Origin: an uncultured Collinsella sp. | GTDB lineage: Bacteria; Actinomycetota; Coriobacteriia; Coriobacteriales; Coriobacteriaceae | Reading direction: 5' to 3' | NCBI GenBank assembly: GCA_937981515.1 | Contig: CALJNY010000201.1 | Coordinates: 1-16,003 of the forward strand | Length of the DNA: 16,003 nt | In this document: positions 6,993-14,814 of the stretch, one piece after another | Position numbering within the stretch: position 1 is the first letter of the stretch | Layout: every line of letters starts with the position of its first letter | Made by a program: the position numbers and the translations under genes | The notes under the pieces: model-generated | Told to the model about the DNA's origin: nothing | Seen by the model: only the letters and a program-made list of their open reading frames with translations | Databases searched by the model: none

Positions 6993-7014
6993 GTGTTGCA
7001 AGGAGGGTAAAGGT

Positions 7015-8202
7015 ATGAACGCCACGGTTGTGATCCCATCATATTGGGCGGGCGATGATACCAAAGCAAACGCTCCCGGCACCTACGATCACTCGACGTC
7101 GCTCAATGCCGCCAACCCGGAACTCGATCGCTGCCTGACTTCGCTCGAACAGGTGCACGACATTCCGCGCATCATTCTCTTGGTAGTCTGTCCGGTTTCT
7201 GCCACGGCCGACGTATCCCGCCGCGTGCACGAAATCGTCAATGCGCATCCCACGCTTAAGGTCACCATCGTTACCAATACTCAGGCTTCGCGTGTTGCCG
7301 ACCGCGTGGCACAGATTGCGCCCAAAGGCTCGGGCGAGTGCGTGAGCCTGCGCGGCTACGGCGCCATCCGCAACATGGGTCTTGCCTGCGCGGCGGTGTT
7401 GGGGCACGACGCGGTTGTGTTTTTGGATGACGACGAGACTGTTATCGATGCTGACTTTATGAAGCGTGCGACCTATGCGCTGGGCCAACAGACGCGTCAG
7501 GGCCTGCCGATTTTAGTCAAGAGCGGATACTTTTACGATCGCGACGGGTCGCCGCTGGCTCCCACGGACAAAGCGGGCATTTGCCATCGCTGGTGGACCA
7601 AGCGTATCGAGTTCAATCGCTGGATGAAAAAGGCGCTCTCGGGCACCCGCATCTCGCGCTCCAATTACGTGTGCGGCGGCCTGATGGCCCTCCACGCCCG
7701 CGCCTTTACGCGCGTGGCCTTCGACCCGTTTATCACCCGCGGCGAGGATTTGGACTACCTGTTTAACATGCGCATGTTTGGCTACGACGTGTGGTTCGAC
7801 AACGAGTGGACCGTGCGCCACCTGCCGCCCGAGTCCGAGAAGCGCTCGCCGCGTTTTATGCAGGACGTGTACCGTTGGTACTACGAGCGGGCCAAGCTGA
7901 CGTTCGCTGCGCACCAAAAGGAACTCATTCCGGTTACGGCCGCATCACTCATGCCCTATCCGGGTCCGTGGATCTCGCGCGAGCTCGACGACCGCGTGCG
8001 CAAGACCGCCATGGTTCGCAGCATGTTTACCCGCGAGCACGAGGGGTATCTGCGCATCTGGCGTCATGGTATTGACGAGGCCAAGACCTATGCCCGCCAA
8101 AACGCCGCAAGCTACCTGCGTTTTCAGAGTTTCTGGCCCAAGATCATGGACGAACTTTGGCGCGACGCACAACTGATTAGCATCCTGGAGGGGGCTGAAT
8201 GA
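7015..8202 (+). CDS. GT-A fold glycosyltransferase (family 2-like)
   Basis: 395 residues from ATG 7015, with a strong AAGGAGGG site seven bases ahead. The N-terminus MNATVVIPSYWAG is the first strand of a GT-A nucleotide-sugar fold. GYGAIRNMGLACA (about 114-126) is the sugar-nucleotide helix, and VVFLDDDETV (135-144) carries the DxD metal site. RGEDLDYLFNMRMFGYDVWF (242-261) holds the likely acidic base region, as in family 2 enzymes. There is no signal peptide or clear membrane helix, so it is cytosolic or peripheral. The acceptor is unknown; a cell-envelope glycan or glycolipid is plausible. It is cotranscribed with kinase 2: its TGA (8200-8202) overlaps the kinase ATG (8199-8201), implying translational coupling. 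Confidence 0.8.
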   Translation: MNATVVIPSYWAGDDTKANAPGTYDHSTSLNAANPELDRCLTSLEQVHDIPRIILLVVCPVSATADVSRRVHEIVNAHPTLKVTIVTNTQASRVADRVAQIAPKGSGECVSLRGYGAIRNMGLACAAVLGHDAVVFLDDDETVIDADFMKRATYALGQQTRQGLPILVKSGYFYDRDGSPLAPTDKAGICHRWWTKRIEFNRWMKKALSGTRISRSNYVCGGLMALHARAFTRVAFDPFITRGEDLDYLFNMRMFGYDVWFDNEWTVRHLPPESEKRSPRFMQDVYRWYYERAKLTFAAHQKELIPVTAASLMPYPGPWISRELDDRVRKTAMVRSMFTREHEGYLRIWRHGIDEAKTYARQNAASYLRFQSFWPKIMDELWRDAQLISILEGAE

Positions 8203-9530
8203 TCGACCGCCGCGCCCAGCGCGATAATTCAATTTCAATCTTTCGCATCATCGCCGTTGTCTGCGCCGTTTGCGTGTTGGCGTACTTTATCTTTGCCCTG
8301 GCGACTGGTATTGAGCCGATTGCCACGGTGATTGCCTGTGCGTTACTGTGCATCTTTATCTATTTGACGCTCAATCCCGATTCGGTACGCTCCCAGTACA
8401 CCGAGGAGACGCTTTCGGTTGCCTCGGCCATGCTCGAGGACATTAAGGGCGGCCTGACACAGGAATCAGCGCTTTTGGTGTGCCGGCGTATTCTGCCCGA
8501 GACGCGTGCCATGACCGTTGCCATCACCGATGAGGGCAACGTGCTGGCCTGCGCGGGCGAGTTCGAGGAAAAGCTACTGCCCGACTCGCCCATCCACACG
8601 CTTGCCACGCGCTACGTCATTGAGCACGGCATCGTGCAGTCGTTCAACCGCGTGGTGGACGTGGTGGGTTCGGATGGCTCACACAACCAGGTTCCCGCCG
8701 GTATCATCGCGCCCATCAAGGTGGGCGACCGTACCGTCGGCACGCTCAAGTTCTACTACAAGACCCCGCGCGCCGTCGACCGTACCCAGTATGCGCTCGC
8801 CTCGGGCTTTGCCGAGATCCTGTCCACGCAGCTCGCCATCCACGAGCTCGAGGTGCAAAAGGAGCTCACGGCCCGTGCCGAGGTTCGTGCCCTGCAAGCG
8901 CAGATCAATCCGCACTTTCTGTTTAACACGCTCAACACCATCGCGTCGTTTACGCGTACCGACCCGCTGCGCGCCCGCGAGCTGCTGCGCGAGTTCTCCT
9001 CGTTCTATCGCGCCACGCTCGACAACTCGGGGTCGCTTATCCCGGTCTCGCGCGAGGTTGCCCAGACCAAGCGCTACCTGACGTTTGAGAAGGCGCGCTT
9101 TGGCGAGGACCGCGTACTGGCGACCTTCGATGTCTCCGAGGATGTCGAGGACACGTTGGTCCCGGCCTTTGTAATCCAGCCCATCGTCGAGAACGCCGTG
9201 CGGCATGGCATGGGCGATGACGACGCCCTGCGGATCGATGTGACCGTCCATCAAGACGGCGACGACGCAATCTTGATTGCCGTGGCTGACAACGGCGTGG
9301 GCATGGACGAGGGCACCGCCGCCAGGCTGTTTGATGAGCGCTCCGCCCGCCCCGATGCCAGTTCCCCGCAAGGCGGCGGCGCCGGCGTGGCCATGCACAA
9401 TATTTCTGAGCGCATCCATCGCTTTTATGGACCGCACTCTTATACGCGCGTCGAATCGGCGCCGGGCAAGGGCACCAAAGTGCTCCTGCATCTTGATTTG
9501 TCAGAGAGCATCTTTGATATTCAAGAGTAA
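8199..9530 (+). CDS. LytS-like sensor histidine kinase (system 2)
   Basis: 443 residues. ATG 8199 overlaps the glycosyltransferase stop, with GGAGGGG just inside that gene as ribosome site. Two membrane helices (about 15-35 and 41-58) are separated by about five residues, then a GAF-like region (about 70-215). The phosphoacceptor motif is QAQINPHFLFNTLNTI with H239. The ATPase domain has PIVENAVRHG (328-337), DNGVGMD (364-370) and GGAGVAMHN (393-401). Shared blocks with kinase 1 include ALASGFA(D/E), ELTAR and PHFLFNT, so the two are paralogues. With no external domain it probably senses a membrane state or an intracellular ligand through the GAF-like region (inference). Its partner is the regulator at 9603. 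Confidence 0.9.
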   Translation: MIDRRAQRDNSISIFRIIAVVCAVCVLAYFIFALATGIEPIATVIACALLCIFIYLTLNPDSVRSQYTEETLSVASAMLEDIKGGLTQESALLVCRRILPETRAMTVAITDEGNVLACAGEFEEKLLPDSPIHTLATRYVIEHGIVQSFNRVVDVVGSDGSHNQVPAGIIAPIKVGDRTVGTLKFYYKTPRAVDRTQYALASGFAEILSTQLAIHELEVQKELTARAEVRALQAQINPHFLFNTLNTIASFTRTDPLRARELLREFSSFYRATLDNSGSLIPVSREVAQTKRYLTFEKARFGEDRVLATFDVSEDVEDTLVPAFVIQPIVENAVRHGMGDDDALRIDVTVHQDGDDAILIAVADNGVGMDEGTAARLFDERSARPDASSPQGGGAGVAMHNISERIHRFYGPHSYTRVESAPGKGTKVLLHLDLSESIFDIQE

Positions 9531-9542
9531 AATAAAAGGCTA

Positions 9543-9571
9543 TGGGCTCAACGCCAAACGGCGGATGCCCA
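9543..9571 (+). other. Hairpin between kinase 2 and its regulator
   Basis: TGGGC (9543-9547) pairs with GCCCA (9567-9571), and inside CGCC (9552-9555) pairs with GGCG (9560-9563) around AAAC. It lies in the 72-bp gap before the regulator and could adjust the kinase-to-regulator expression ratio by pausing or RNA processing. Confidence 0.4.
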
Positions 9572-9602
9572 GCGTAGTTTGTTGACGAAAGGTTTAATCC
9601 CT

Positions 9603-10319
9603 ATGCTGCGTGCGATGATTGTGGATGACGAGGCCCCGGCCCGTTCGGAACTTCGCTTCTTGCTCGAGCAGACGGGCAAGATCGGCACGATCACTGAGGC
9701 GTCGAGCGTCCGCTCCGCCATTGAGATGTTGATGGAAAGCCGCGTCGATGTCGTATTTCTCGATATCTCGATGCCCGGTGCTTCTGGTCTGCAGCTTGCC
9801 GAGGCACTGCATAAGCTTAAGAATCCGCCGGCGATTGTGTTTGTGACCGCGTATAGCGATCATGCCGTCGAGGCGTTCGACGTAGATGCCGTCGATTACC
9901 TCATGAAGCCGGTCGAGGAGGCACGCCTGGATCGCGCGATCGAGAAGGTCATGCAGCACACCAAGCCCGTCACGGACAGCAAAGCCACCATCGAGCGCAT
10001 TCCGGTGGAAAAGGGCGGCCGTAAGGTCCTCATCCCCGTGGATGACATTCGCTTCATCATGGCCAAGGACGATTACTCCTGTATCTATACCGTCGATGAT
10101 CGTTTTCTATCGACGACTTCGCTGGCGCAGTTCGAGGCCAAGCTTTGCGACTTTGGCTTCTTTCGCGTTCATCGCCGCTATATCGTCAACTTGGCGTGCG
10201 TCACGGATGTCGAGACGGTGCCCTCGGGCGCTATCCAACTGGGCATTACGGGCGTCGACGAACGCGTGCCGGTCTCGCGCCGCCGCGTTGTACCGCTTAA
10301 GAAGGCCCTGAGCCTCTAG
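9603..10319 (+). CDS. LytTR-family response regulator (system 2)
   Basis: 238 residues from ATG 9603, with GAAAGG about 11 bases ahead; the in-frame TTG codons at 9579 and 9582 have no good site. Receiver residues are D8-D9, phosphoacceptor D54 in VFLDISMPG, T82 in FVTAYS and K102 in LMKPVE. The LytTR domain covers about 133-238 and contains FFRVHRRYIVNL and the basic end PVSRRRVVPLKK. It follows kinase 2 in the same operon, 72 bp away, and ends in TAG before a terminator. It resembles the regulator at 3578 throughout, including the DAVDY-VKPVE/DAVDY-MKPVE region. Target genes are unknown; the adjacent glycosyltransferase, MFS and phospholipase genes are the natural candidates. Confidence 0.92.
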   Translation: MLRAMIVDDEAPARSELRFLLEQTGKIGTITEASSVRSAIEMLMESRVDVVFLDISMPGASGLQLAEALHKLKNPPAIVFVTAYSDHAVEAFDVDAVDYLMKPVEEARLDRAIEKVMQHTKPVTDSKATIERIPVEKGGRKVLIPVDDIRFIMAKDDYSCIYTVDDRFLSTTSLAQFEAKLCDFGFFRVHRRYIVNLACVTDVETVPSGAIQLGITGVDERVPVSRRRVVPLKKALSL

Positions 10320-10325
10320 CACACT

Positions 10326-10376
10326 GGCCCCGCAGCCCTGTAGACCAATTGTCTGCGGAGCCGTGGGGCTTTTTGT
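10326..10376 (+). terminator. Terminator of the glycosyltransferase-kinase-regulator operon
   Basis: GCCCC (10327-10331) pairs with GGGGC (10365-10369), with additional inner pairing possible (CCGCAG with CTGCGG, AGAC with GTCT), followed by TTTTTG. It begins seven bases after the regulator stop. Confidence 0.75.
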
Positions 10377-10410
10377 ATATACGTCGAATCGGTTTTGCAG
10401 AAGGGATCCC

Positions 10411-10878
10411 ATGAACAGTGCAAGCGCCAAGCGCATCGACATCATCTCGGACACCCACGGCTATCTTTCGCCCGCGCTTCTGGACGAGCTCAAGGGCGCA
10501 GATCTGATCATCCACGCCGGAGACCTCACCTCAGAGATGGATTACGAGCATCTATGTACCATCGCCCCCGTGCGAGCGGTCCTAGGCAACAACGACTACT
10601 ACCGCGACTACGGCCCGGATGTAGACCGTCTGGCCCTCTTCACCTACGAAGGCCTCAAATTTGCCGTAGCCCACTACCGCGAAGACCTTCCGGTGGGATC
10701 CGTAGACGTAGCCATCAACGGCCACACCCACGTAACCAAAGAAGCCCAAGTGGGCCGCTGCTTAGTCCTCAACCCGGGCAGCGCCAGCTACCCCAGAGGC
10801 ACCCGAGGCCCCACCATGGCCAGAATGCTCGTAAAAGACGGCAAGATCATAAGCACCAAATTTATTGACCTAGAGTAA
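10411..10878 (+). CDS. Metallophosphoesterase, YfcE/MJ0936 type
   Basis: 155 residues from ATG 10411 with AGAAGGGA ahead. Calcineurin-like metal motifs run in order: SDTHG (D14, H16), HAGD (D38), LGNND (N61, D62), H88 in AVAHY, and NGHTH (H105, H107). This is the compact YfcE/MJ0936 phosphodiesterase architecture, about 155-180 residues, a cytosolic Mn/Zn enzyme active on phosphodiesters in vitro with uncertain physiological substrate. In most relatives the fifth motif reads HG; here it is HY. From about 10620 onward codon choice shifts towards GTA, GAA, AAA and AGA, unlike the GTC/GAG/AAG/CGC bias of the other genes. It stands alone between two terminators. Confidence 0.87.
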   Translation: MNSASAKRIDIISDTHGYLSPALLDELKGADLIIHAGDLTSEMDYEHLCTIAPVRAVLGNNDYYRDYGPDVDRLALFTYEGLKFAVAHYREDLPVGSVDVAINGHTHVTKEAQVGRCLVLNPGSASYPRGTRGPTMARMLVKDGKIISTKFIDLE

Positions 10879-10885
10879 CCACAAC

Positions 10886-10924
10886 AAAAACGGGGGATGC
10901 AAGCCGCACCTCCCGTTTTTCTTT
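10886..10924 (+). terminator. Terminator after the phosphoesterase (possibly bidirectional)
   Basis: AAAAACGGG (10886-10894) pairs with CCCGTTTTT (10912-10920), followed by CTTT. The A-run on the 5' side means it would also work for transcripts arriving on the minus strand. Confidence 0.8.
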
Positions 10925-10937
10925 AAGCCAAAGGCCA

Positions 10938-11206
10938 AAGTTCAACAGGATCCATCAGACCAACCCCGCCGAGGAGCACGCGGGCTAGCCGCGCAGCGGC
11001 GCACGCCCGCAAAACTGGTTGAACAAAGTGACGACAGGGAGGGTCTCCGGGGCTGGGGCGCGGGTTAAGTTTGTCGCGAGTTCCGCACGCAAAGGAAAGC
11101 ACTTAATGTGCTTTCCGTCTTGCGCAGGACTGTAGAGCAGCAAACTTAAACAGCGGGCCGCCCGGACCGGGAATCCGCCCATGCGCGCAGAAGGGGATTC
11201 CTTTTG
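10938..11206 (+). ncRNA. Candidate structured non-coding RNA or repeat element
   Basis: The roughly 500 bases between phosphoesterase and rpsL contain no credible protein gene. Domain 1: GTTCAAC (about 10940) faces GTTGAAC (about 11019), enclosing a GC-rich hairpin with GCGGGC and GCCCGC arms. Domain 2: TTAAGTTTG (11065-11073) pairs perfectly with CAAACTTAA (11141-11149), enclosing AGTTCC/GGACT, CGCAA/TTGCG and a 9-bp stem GGAAAGCAC/GTGCTTTCC with loop TTAAT (11103-11107). Domain 3: GGAATCC (11170-11176) with GGATTCC (11195-11201) and TTTTG is a terminator on the plus strand. The nested structure plus terminator suggests an RNA gene; a repeat element with its own hairpins is the alternative. 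It does not show the landmarks of RNase P RNA, tmRNA or SRP RNA. Strand and 5' end are unproven. Confidence 0.4.
11170..11206 (+). terminator. Terminator-like hairpin after the structured intergenic region
   Basis: GGAATCC (11170-11176) and GGATTCC (11195-11201) form a perfect 7-bp stem followed at once by TTTTG. No protein gene ends here, so it probably terminates an RNA from the structured region upstream. Confidence 0.5.
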
Positions 11207-11260
11207 TGTAGGCTTTGCGGAAATGTGCCAATTTTGGGATACGCCCGGCGGCGTGGTCTG

Positions 11261-11289
11261 TTGACGGCACAGCTAACGCCACGTATCCT
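11261..11289 (+). promoter_or_regulatory. Promoter of the rpsL operon
   Basis: TTGACG (11261-11266), a 17-bp spacer, and TATCCT (11284-11289): near-consensus housekeeping spacing. The leader of about 90 bases contains ATCGA/TCGAT and AGGGG/CCCCT complementary arms (11290-11330), a possible site for ribosomal-protein feedback. Confidence 0.75.
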
Positions 11290-11382
11290 ATCGAACTGCG
11301 TGTTTCGTAGGGGGATGCTGACCCCTCGATTCAAGCCGTTGCACTTTACAGAAAGCTGGAATCATTCGAGAAGGAGTACGCT

Positions 11383-11760
11383 TTGCCTACTATTAACCAG
11401 CTGGTTCGCCAGGGCCGTCGTTCCGTGCCCAAGAAGTCCAAGAACGCTGCTCTGCAGCACAACTCCCAGAAGCGCGGCGTGTGCACCCGCGTCTTCACCA
11501 CGAGCCCCAAGAAGCCGAACTCGGCTCTTCGTAAGGTTGCCCGTGTTCGCCTTGTCAACGGCATCGAAGTTACTGCTTACATCCCGGGTGAGGGCCACAA
11601 CCTGCAGGAGCACTCCATCGTGCTCGTCCGCGGCGGTCGTGTCCGTGACCTCCCTGGTGTCCGTTATCACGTCATCCGTGGCGCCTACGACGCTGCTCCG
11701 GTCCAGAACCGTATGCAGGCCCGTTCCAAGTACGGTGCTAAGCGCCCCAAGGCTAAATAA
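11383..11760 (+). CDS. rpsL: 30S ribosomal protein S12
   Basis: 125 residues, the usual length, starting with TTG at 11383 after AAGGAG (11370-11375). S12 is the decoding-centre protein of the small subunit. Diagnostic stretches are [34 protein letters not shown] and [17 protein letters not shown], ending in the lysine-rich [11 protein letters not shown]43 of the PKKPNS loop is the streptomycin-sensitive form. Residue 88, usually lysine in GGRVKDLPG, is arginine here, the same change as the K88R streptomycin-resistance substitution; it may simply be the natural state in this lineage. D89, the methylthiolated aspartate of other species, is present. First gene of the str-type operon. Confidence 0.98.
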   Translation: MPTINQLVRQGRRSVPKKSKNAALQHNSQKRGVCTRVFTTSPKKPNSALRKVARVRLVNGIEVTAYIPGEGHNLQEHSIVLVRGGRVRDLPGVRYHVIRGAYDAAPVQNRMQARSKYGAKRPKAK

Positions 11761-11785
11761 GCCAGATAACGTTTTGATACTTTCG

Positions 11786-11811
11786 CCGTGTGCCGCCTAA
11801 GCGCCGCACGG
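11786..11811 (+). promoter_or_regulatory. Hairpin in the rpsL-rpsG gap
   Basis: CCGTGTG (11786-11792) pairs with CGCACGG (11805-11811), one G-U, just ahead of the rpsG ribosome site. In E. coli, S7 represses the str operon by binding the rpsL-rpsG gap; this hairpin occupies the equivalent place, but no sequence match to that site was established. Confidence 0.35.
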
Positions 11812-11833
11812 TAGACACTTAAGGAGATTTCAC

Positions 11834-12307
11834 ATGCCGCGTCGTGCAGCAGCTAATCGTCGTGAGGTTCAGCCTGACGCCGTTTACAACAACCGCCTGG
11901 TGACTCAGCTCATCAACAAGGTCCTTCTTGATGGCAAGAAGGCCACCGCTGAGCGCATCGTTTACACCGCTTTCGAGATCGTTGCCGAGAAGTCCGAGGG
12001 TGGCGACGCTCTCGCTACCTTCAAGAAGGCTATGGACAACGTCAAGCCCACGCTCGAGGTCAAGCCCAAGCGTGTCGGTGGCGCTACCTATCAGGTCCCG
12101 ATGGAGGTCAACTCCCGTCGTTCCACCGCTCTGGGTATCCGCTGGATCGTCAACTTCTCCCGCGCTCGCAAGGAGAAGACCATGGCCGAGCGTCTCGCCA
12201 ACGAGATCCTCGACGCTTCCAACGGCCTGGGCGCTTCCGTCAAGAAGCGTGAGGACGTCTTCAAGATGGCCGAGGCCAACCGCGCGTTCTCTCACTATCG
12301 TTGGTAA
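11834..12307 (+). CDS. rpsG: 30S ribosomal protein S7
   Basis: 157 residues from ATG 11834 with AAGGAG at normal distance. S7 binds the 3' major domain of 16S rRNA, nucleates head assembly and sits at the E site. Recognisable stretches are [38 protein letters not shown], the [19 protein letters not shown] beta-hairpin (about 75-93), [12 protein letters not shown] and the C-terminal [13 protein letters not shown]. The length is normal for the family. It lies 73 bp after rpsL and 19 bp before fusA in the same operon. Confidence 0.98.
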   Translation: MPRRAAANRREVQPDAVYNNRLVTQLINKVLLDGKKATAERIVYTAFEIVAEKSEGGDALATFKKAMDNVKPTLEVKPKRVGGATYQVPMEVNSRRSTALGIRWIVNFSRARKEKTMAERLANEILDASNGLGASVKKREDVFKMAEANRAFSHYRW

Positions 12308-12326
12308 GTTAAGGTAAGGAACTAAC

Positions 12327-14426
12327 ATGGCTAAGCCTAAGTACAAGCTTTCCGATACCCGTAACATCGGCATCATGGCTCACATCGATGCCGGTAAGAC
12401 CACCACGACCGAGCGTATTCTTTACTACACCGGTAAGACCCACAAGATCGGTGAGGTCCATGAGGGCGCTGCCACCATGGACTGGATGGTTCAGGAGCAG
12501 GAGCGCGGCGTAACCATTACCTCCGCTGCTACCACGTGCTTCTGGAAGAAGGACGGTACCGACTACCGCATCCAGATCATCGACACCCCGGGCCACGTTG
12601 ACTTCACCGCCGAGGTCGAGCGCTGCCTGCGCGTCCTCGATGGCGCTGTCGCCGTCTTCGACGCCGTTGCCGGCGTTCAGCCTCAGTCTGAGACCGTTTG
12701 GCGTCAGGCTTCTACCTTCAACGTCCCCCGCATCGCCTTCATCAACAAGTATGACCGCGTGGGCGCTGACTTCTTCAACGCTATCGAGACCATGAAGGAT
12801 CGTCTCGATGCCAACGCCGTGGCCGCTCAGGTCCCGATGGGCGCCGAGGACAACTTCTGGGGCGTCATCGACCTGGTCACCATGACCGCATGGGACTTCA
12901 AGGCCGACGACAAGGGCATGACCTACCCCGAGCCGATGGACGAGATCCCGGCTGAGTTCGCTGACATCGCTGCCACCAAGCGCGAGGAGCTCCTCGACGC
13001 TGCTGCCAGCTTTGACGACGAGCTCATGGAGAAGATCCTCATGGAGGAGGACTTCACCGTCGAGGAGCTCAAGGCTGCTCTGCGCAAGGGCGTTCTGGCC
13101 AACGAGCTCAACCTCGTCTTCGTGGGCTCCGCCTACAAGAACAAGGGCGTCCAGGAGCTGCTCGACGCTGTCGTCGACTACCTGCCCAGCCCGCTCGACG
13201 TTGAGGCCGTCACCGGTACCGATCCGGACACCGGCGAGGAGATCGAGCGTCATCCTTCCTTCGACGAGCCCTTCTCCGGCCTGGTCTTCAAGATTATGAC
13301 CGACCCGTTCGTCGGTAAGCTCACCTACGTTCGCGTTTACTCCGGCCGTGCCGAGTCCGGCTCCTACGTGATCAACGCTTCCAACGGTCAGCGCGAGCGC
13401 CTCGGCCGCATCCTCGAGATGAACGCCGCCGAGCGTATCGACCGTGACGACGCTGCCGCCGGCGACATCGTCGCTTGCGTCGGCTTCAAGAACTCCACCA
13501 CCGGTGACACCCTGTGCGAAGAGGGCAAGGAGATCGTCCTCGAGAAGATCGAGTTCGCTAAGCCCGTTATCGACGTTGCTATCGAGCCCAAGACCAAGGC
13601 CGAGCAGGACAAGATGTCCCTGGCTCTGACCAAGCTCGCCGAGGAGGACCCGACCTTCCAGGTGTCCACCAACCACGAGACCGGCCAGACCATCATCGCC
13701 GGCATGGGCGAGCTGCACCTCGAGATCATCGTCGACCGTCTGCTCCGCGAGTTCAAGGTTGACGCTAACGTTGGTAAGCCCCAGGTTGCCTACCGCGAGA
13801 CCGCTGGTCACGACGTCGAGAAGGCTGAGGGCAAGTTCGTCCGTCAGTCCGGTGGTCGCGGTCAGTACGGCCACGCCGTCATCAAGCTCGAGAAGATGGA
13901 GGAGGGCTTCGGCTACGAGTTCGTCAACGCTATCGTCGGCGGCGTTGTGCCCAAGGAGTACATCCCGTCCATCGACAAGGGCATCCAGGAGGCCCTGAAC
14001 ACCGGTGTTATCGCCGGCTTCCCGGTCCTCGACGTCAAGGTCACCCTGTTCGATGGTTCTTACCACGAGGTCGACTCCTCCGAGGCCGCCTTCAAGATCG
14101 CCGGTTCCATGGCTATCAAGGACGCCCTCAAGAAGTCCGATCCGCAGCTGCTCGAGCCGATCATGGCTGTCGAGGTCGAGACCCCCGAGCAGTACATGGG
14201 CGACGTTATGGGCAACCTCTCTGGTCGCCGCGGCAAGATCGAGGGCATGGAGGATCGCAAGAACAGCAAGCTCATCCGTGCCAAGGTGCCGCTGGGCGAG
14301 ATGTTCGGTTACGCTACCGACCTTCGCTCCCAGACCCAGGGCCGTGCATCCTACACGATGCAGTTCGACTCTTATGAGCCCGCGCCCAAGTCCATCGTGG
14401 ACGAGGTCATGAGCAAGAACGCCTAA
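12327..14426 (+). CDS. fusA: Elongation factor G
   Basis: 699 residues from ATG 12327, preceded by AAGGTAAGGA. EF-G is the GTPase that drives ribosomal translocation and, with RRF, recycling. GTPase motifs are AHIDAGKT (18-25), RGVTI (60-64), DTPGH (86-90) and NKYD (140-143), where NKMD is commoner. Domain II begins near residue 300 ([23 protein letters not shown]). Domain IV contains YGHAVIKLE, and domain V starts around [14 protein letters not shown] with GRRGKIEGM. Full length and intact. It lies in the rpsL-rpsG-fusA order, but tuf, which often follows, is absent; rpsJ comes next. Confidence 0.98.
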   Translation: MAKPKYKLSDTRNIGIMAHIDAGKTTTTERILYYTGKTHKIGEVHEGAATMDWMVQEQERGVTITSAATTCFWKKDGTDYRIQIIDTPGHVDFTAEVERCLRVLDGAVAVFDAVAGVQPQSETVWRQASTFNVPRIAFINKYDRVGADFFNAIETMKDRLDANAVAAQVPMGAEDNFWGVIDLVTMTAWDFKADDKGMTYPEPMDEIPAEFADIAATKREELLDAAASFDDELMEKILMEEDFTVEELKAALRKGVLANELNLVFVGSAYKNKGVQELLDAVVDYLPSPLDVEAVTGTDPDTGEEIERHPSFDEPFSGLVFKIMTDPFVGKLTYVRVYSGRAESGSYVINASNGQRERLGRILEMNAAERIDRDDAAAGDIVACVGFKNSTTGDTLCEEGKEIVLEKIEFAKPVIDVAIEPKTKAEQDKMSLALTKLAEEDPTFQVSTNHETGQTIIAGMGELHLEIIVDRLLREFKVDANVGKPQVAYRETAGHDVEKAEGKFVRQSGGRGQYGHAVIKLEKMEEGFGYEFVNAIVGGVVPKEYIPSIDKGIQEALNTGVIAGFPVLDVKVTLFDGSYHEVDSSEAAFKIAGSMAIKDALKKSDPQLLEPIMAVEVETPEQYMGDVMGNLSGRRGKIEGMEDRKNSKLIRAKVPLGEMFGYATDLRSQTQGRASYTMQFDSYEPAPKSIVDEVMSKNA

Positions 14427-14486
14427 GTTCGAGCTCCCTGTTACGTAATCCGCGAGAACATCTCTCGCACTCTTTGGAGGTTTAAG

Positions 14487-14795
14487 TTGGCTACCCAGAA
14501 GATCCGCATTCGCCTCAAGGGCTATGATCACGAGGTCGTCGATCAGTCCGCGAAGCTCATCGTCGAGACCGCTCAGAAGACCGGCGCTCGCGTTTCCGGT
14601 CCTGTCCCCCTGCCCACCGAGCGCAACCTGTACACGGTTATCCGCTCGCCGCACGTGAACAAGGACTCCCGTGAGCAGTTCGAGATGCGCACCCACAAGC
14701 GCCTCATCGACATCCTCGACCCCACCTCGGGCACCGTTGATTCGCTCATGCGTCTCGACCTCCCCGCTGGCGTCGACATCGACATCAAGCTCTAA
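14487..14795 (+). CDS. rpsJ: 30S ribosomal protein S10
   Basis: 102 residues starting with TTG at 14487 after GGAGG. S10 is a head protein of the small subunit and NusE in transcription antitermination. Clear marks are [57 protein letters not shown] and [11 protein letters not shown] perfect 6-bp hairpin (GCGAGA 14452-14457, TCTCGC 14463-14468) lies in the 60-bp gap after fusA. Usually rpsJ heads the S10 operon (rplC, rplD and so on); here a strong terminator follows and the next gene is on the other strand, so it is transcribed as the last gene of the str operon. Confidence 0.97.
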   Translation: MATQKIRIRLKGYDHEVVDQSAKLIVETAQKTGARVSGPVPLPTERNLYTVIRSPHVNKDSREQFEMRTHKRLIDILDPTSGTVDSLMRLDLPAGVDIDIKL

Positions 14796-14814
14796 GCGAT
14801 ATCGCTCATAGCTT

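Noticed and set aside
10985..11182. A 65-codon minus-strand frame in the gap before rpsL
   Set aside because: It runs through the paired stems of the structured region and shows no ribosome site or recognisable domain; RNA structure explains the sequence better.
10938..11206. RNase P RNA, tmRNA or SRP RNA
   Set aside because: The conserved core sequences of these RNAs that I know are not visible on either strand.
11204..11800. A 198-codon plus-strand frame over rpsL and its leader
   Set aside because: Out-of-frame shadow; rpsL itself is unmistakable.
12309..14696. A 795-codon open frame on the minus strand
   Set aside because: It is the mirror of fusA and part of rpsJ; the protein is low-complexity (rich in Leu, Val, Gly, Asp, His) as expected from the antisense of a GC-biased gene.
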